DNA of 64,000 nt from the NCBI RefSeq assembly GCF_900451005.1, contig NZ_UGIB01000001.1, positions 124,001 to 188,000 of the forward strand, in the 5' to 3' direction. Below the pieces are notes generated by a model that saw nothing but the letters and a program-made list of their open reading frames with translations, had not been told where the DNA came from and did no database searches. Source of the stretch: Helicobacter fennelliae. GTDB lineage: Bacteria; Campylobacterota; Campylobacteria; Campylobacterales; Helicobacteraceae. Position 1 is the stretch's first letter; each line of letters starts with the position of its first letter. Made by a program: the position numbers and the translations under genes. Below are positions 62,578-64,000 of this stretch, piece by piece.

Positions 62578-63141
62578 CTATCGTCTCCCCTCGCTTCCCT
62601 CAAAAGACATTTGCGCTATAAATTTATCAAGCGTTTGAGAAAAAGCCTGATTGAGTGCATAATCTCGATTGTTATAAGTTGTGAGTGGATTATCAAGCGA
62701 TAAGCTATAATCATAATACCCATTAATGCTAAATGTTTTTTTTGTGCCTTTTTTGTCATTATATTCATATGTTACATATGTATTGACACGATAATAACTC
62801 GAGAATCCATCGCTACTTACAGCCATAGGATTATCGATAATTTTATTAATATTAATCGTGATAATGCTATCTGCATTTTCTTGATTTGAGAGGCGCGTTT
62901 GGAATCTTGAAATCACAATTTTATTAACCAAATCTTTGAGCTCTACTGAATTTTCCGGATTTGCAAGATTGATATTGAGTTTGACAAAAACTTGATTGCC
63001 TAAAAGTCTTTGTGTATAGGTTGATGAAGGCACATAGCCACAGCCAGCAAAGCACAACATCACCAAACAAACACACAAATATCTTGTGCCAAAAACTCTC
63101 ACCAAAAAACCTCTCGCATTATTTATGTCTAAAAATCCCAT
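62578..63141 (-). CDS. lptE: LPS-assembly lipoprotein LptE-like
   Basis: The 187-residue lipoprotein has a signal ending in LCFAGC, then GYVPSSTYTQRLLGNQVFVKLNINLANPENS and SRFQTRLSNQENADSIITI. This is the fold and size of LptE, which plugs the LptD barrel at the outer membrane. In Helicobacter this position between leuS and folC holds such a lipoprotein. The assignment rests on context plus pattern. Confidence 0.7.
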   Translation of the reverse strand: MGFLDINNARGFLVRVFGTRYLCVCLVMLCFAGCGYVPSSTYTQRLLGNQVFVKLNINLANPENSVELKDLVNKIVISRFQTRLSNQENADSIITININKIIDNPMAVSSDGFSSYYRVNTYVTYEYNDKKGTKKTFSINGYYDYSLSLDNPLTTYNNRDYALNQAFSQTLDKFIAQMSFEGSEGRR

Positions 63142-63156
63142 GCCCTGCTCTAAACA

Positions 63157-64000
63157 TCAAGATTTTACGACAAAATTCACCAATTTAGATGGCACGATAA
63201 TCTCTTGTTTGATTTCTACATCAGCAAGCCATTTTTCTATGGTTTGATGCGCGAGTGCTAGAATCTCCTCTTTTGTAGCATTGACACCCACGCTCATCTC
63301 TCCTCTTTTTTTGCCATTAACCATAAGTGCCATAACCACACTCTCACTCACAAGAGCTTGTGGATCGATTTGAAGTGTGCAAAAATTTTTGCGTTCAAAT
63401 AATTCATCGCTCAACTCCCAGCAAATATGCGGAATAATTGGCTCTAGGATTGAGAGCAAAATAAAATAACCCTCCGTCCATATATCTGCATTATCTTGAT
63501 TTGAAAGAAAATTGAGTGCTTCCATACATGAGGCGATAAGCGTATTGAAATTATAATTATTCGCCCGCTTTGTAAAAACATCATGCGATTTTTGCAACGC
63601 CTCATAGACTTTTTTTCGTGCAAGTTTTTGGGCTTTGTTTAGCGCGCTAGAATCTATCTTTGGAATGCTTTGTGTTTTGTAAGCACTTCCGCTTCGCTCA
63701 TACAATCGCCTTATGAAGCGATACCCGCCCTCAACGCCACTATCACTCCATTCTAGCTCACGCACAGGCGGTGCTGCAAATAATATAAACAATCGCGCTG
63801 TATCTGCGCCATATTGATCTATAAGCGAGTTTGGATCGACGACATTGCCTTTGGATTTACTCATTTTTGCGCCATTTTTAAGCACCATTCCCTGAGTGAG
63901 TAAATGTGAAAATGGCTCATCAAAAGTGCAATACCCCAAATCACGCAAAACTTTTGTCCAGAATCTTGCATACAATAAATGCAAAATCGCATGCTCAATC
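63157..64000 (-). CDS. leuS: Leucyl-tRNA synthetase, C-terminal part (5' end beyond window)
   Basis: The last 280 codons of leuS are present. The frame stays open to the window edge with [13 protein letters not shown] before the apparent start. It carries the KMSKS loop ([16 protein letters not shown]), the [16 protein letters not shown] segment and the anticodon-binding domain ([16 protein letters not shown]), ending with the small C-terminal domain. It charges tRNA-Leu. lptE begins 15 bp after its stop. Confidence 0.95.
   Translation of the reverse strand, partial: IEHAILHLLYARFWTKVLRDLGYCTFDEPFSHLLTQGMVLKNGAKMSKSKGNVVDPNSLIDQYGADTARLFILFAAPPVRELEWSDSGVEGGYRFIRRLYERSGSAYKTQSIPKIDSSALNKAQKLARKKVYEALQKSHDVFTKRANNYNFNTLIASCMEALNFLSNQDNADIWTEGYFILLSILEPIIPHICWELSDELFERKNFCTLQIDPQALVSESVVMALMVNGKKRGEMSVGVNATKEEILALAHQTIEKWLADVEIKQEIIVPSKLVNFVVKS

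Noticed and set aside
1..64000. tRNA or rRNA genes
   Set aside because: No T-loop-like GTTCGAATC segment in a cloverleaf context, and no rRNA-like stretch, was found by reading the gaps.

Overview
The window is chromosomal DNA of an enterohepatic-type Helicobacter or a close Campylobacterota relative. It is AT-rich, and its housekeeping gene orders match those remembered from Helicobacter pylori: folK-flhF-flhG-(small membrane protein)-fliA-fliM-fliY, truB-csrA-ispE-smpB-exbB-exbD, and mfd-ccmA-csd1-csd2-folC-lptE-leuS. No tRNA, rRNA, CRISPR array, integrase or transposase was recognised.

Region 1 (288-9942, all minus strand) is a surface-modification operon that parallels the Campylobacter jejuni O-methyl phosphoramidate (MeOPN) capsule pathway. 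From upstream to downstream it encodes a sulfotransferase-like transferase, two paralogous SAM methyltransferases, a second sulfotransferase-like transferase, a PEP-synthase-like L-glutamine kinase, a class I amidotransferase-like hydrolase, a nucleotidyltransferase, a CysQ-like 3'-phosphatase and an APS-kinase-like CDP-amidate kinase. Three genes carry long G/C homopolymers, and all three are out of frame at the tract lengths in this assembly. Two of the tracts lie in the same DNA cassette, read in different frames.

Region 2 (10238-11433, minus) is a small RiPP locus: a 71-residue precursor with a microviridin-like RFLE leader motif, overlapping an MvdC/MvdD-type ATP-grasp ligase. It looks like an undescribed graspetide. 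Region 3 (11779-15487, plus) holds an aldehyde dehydrogenase, a zinc alcohol dehydrogenase and a DUF779 protein. Region 4 (15.7-17.5 kb) is a very AT-rich accessory patch with an unrecognised gene, a lipoprotein gene broken at an A-tract, and small decayed frames.

Region 5 (17.7-25.2 kb, minus) holds a TraF-like outer-membrane protein, a universal stress protein, fliR, an HD hydrolase and an Mla-type lipid-transport operon. From 25 to 41 kb come an outer-membrane protein, an NSS-family transporter flanked by long repeats, the truB-exbD block, a cyclophilin, a 1446-residue autotransporter, a DMT permease and an FlgP-like lipoprotein behind a near-perfect sigma-54 promoter. From 41 to 64 kb lie tkt, the folK-fliY flagellar block, proC, a PglK-type ABC flippase, msrB, nnr, and the mfd-ccmA-csd1-csd2-folC-lptE-leuS cell-shape block (leuS runs off the end).

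Two sequence habits run through the window. The word AGAATCT/AGATTCT is hugely over-represented and often sits in head-to-head pairs after genes. Most long intergenic gaps are built from a few modular repeat families, one of which keeps conserved ends while its inner stem changes with preserved base pairing.
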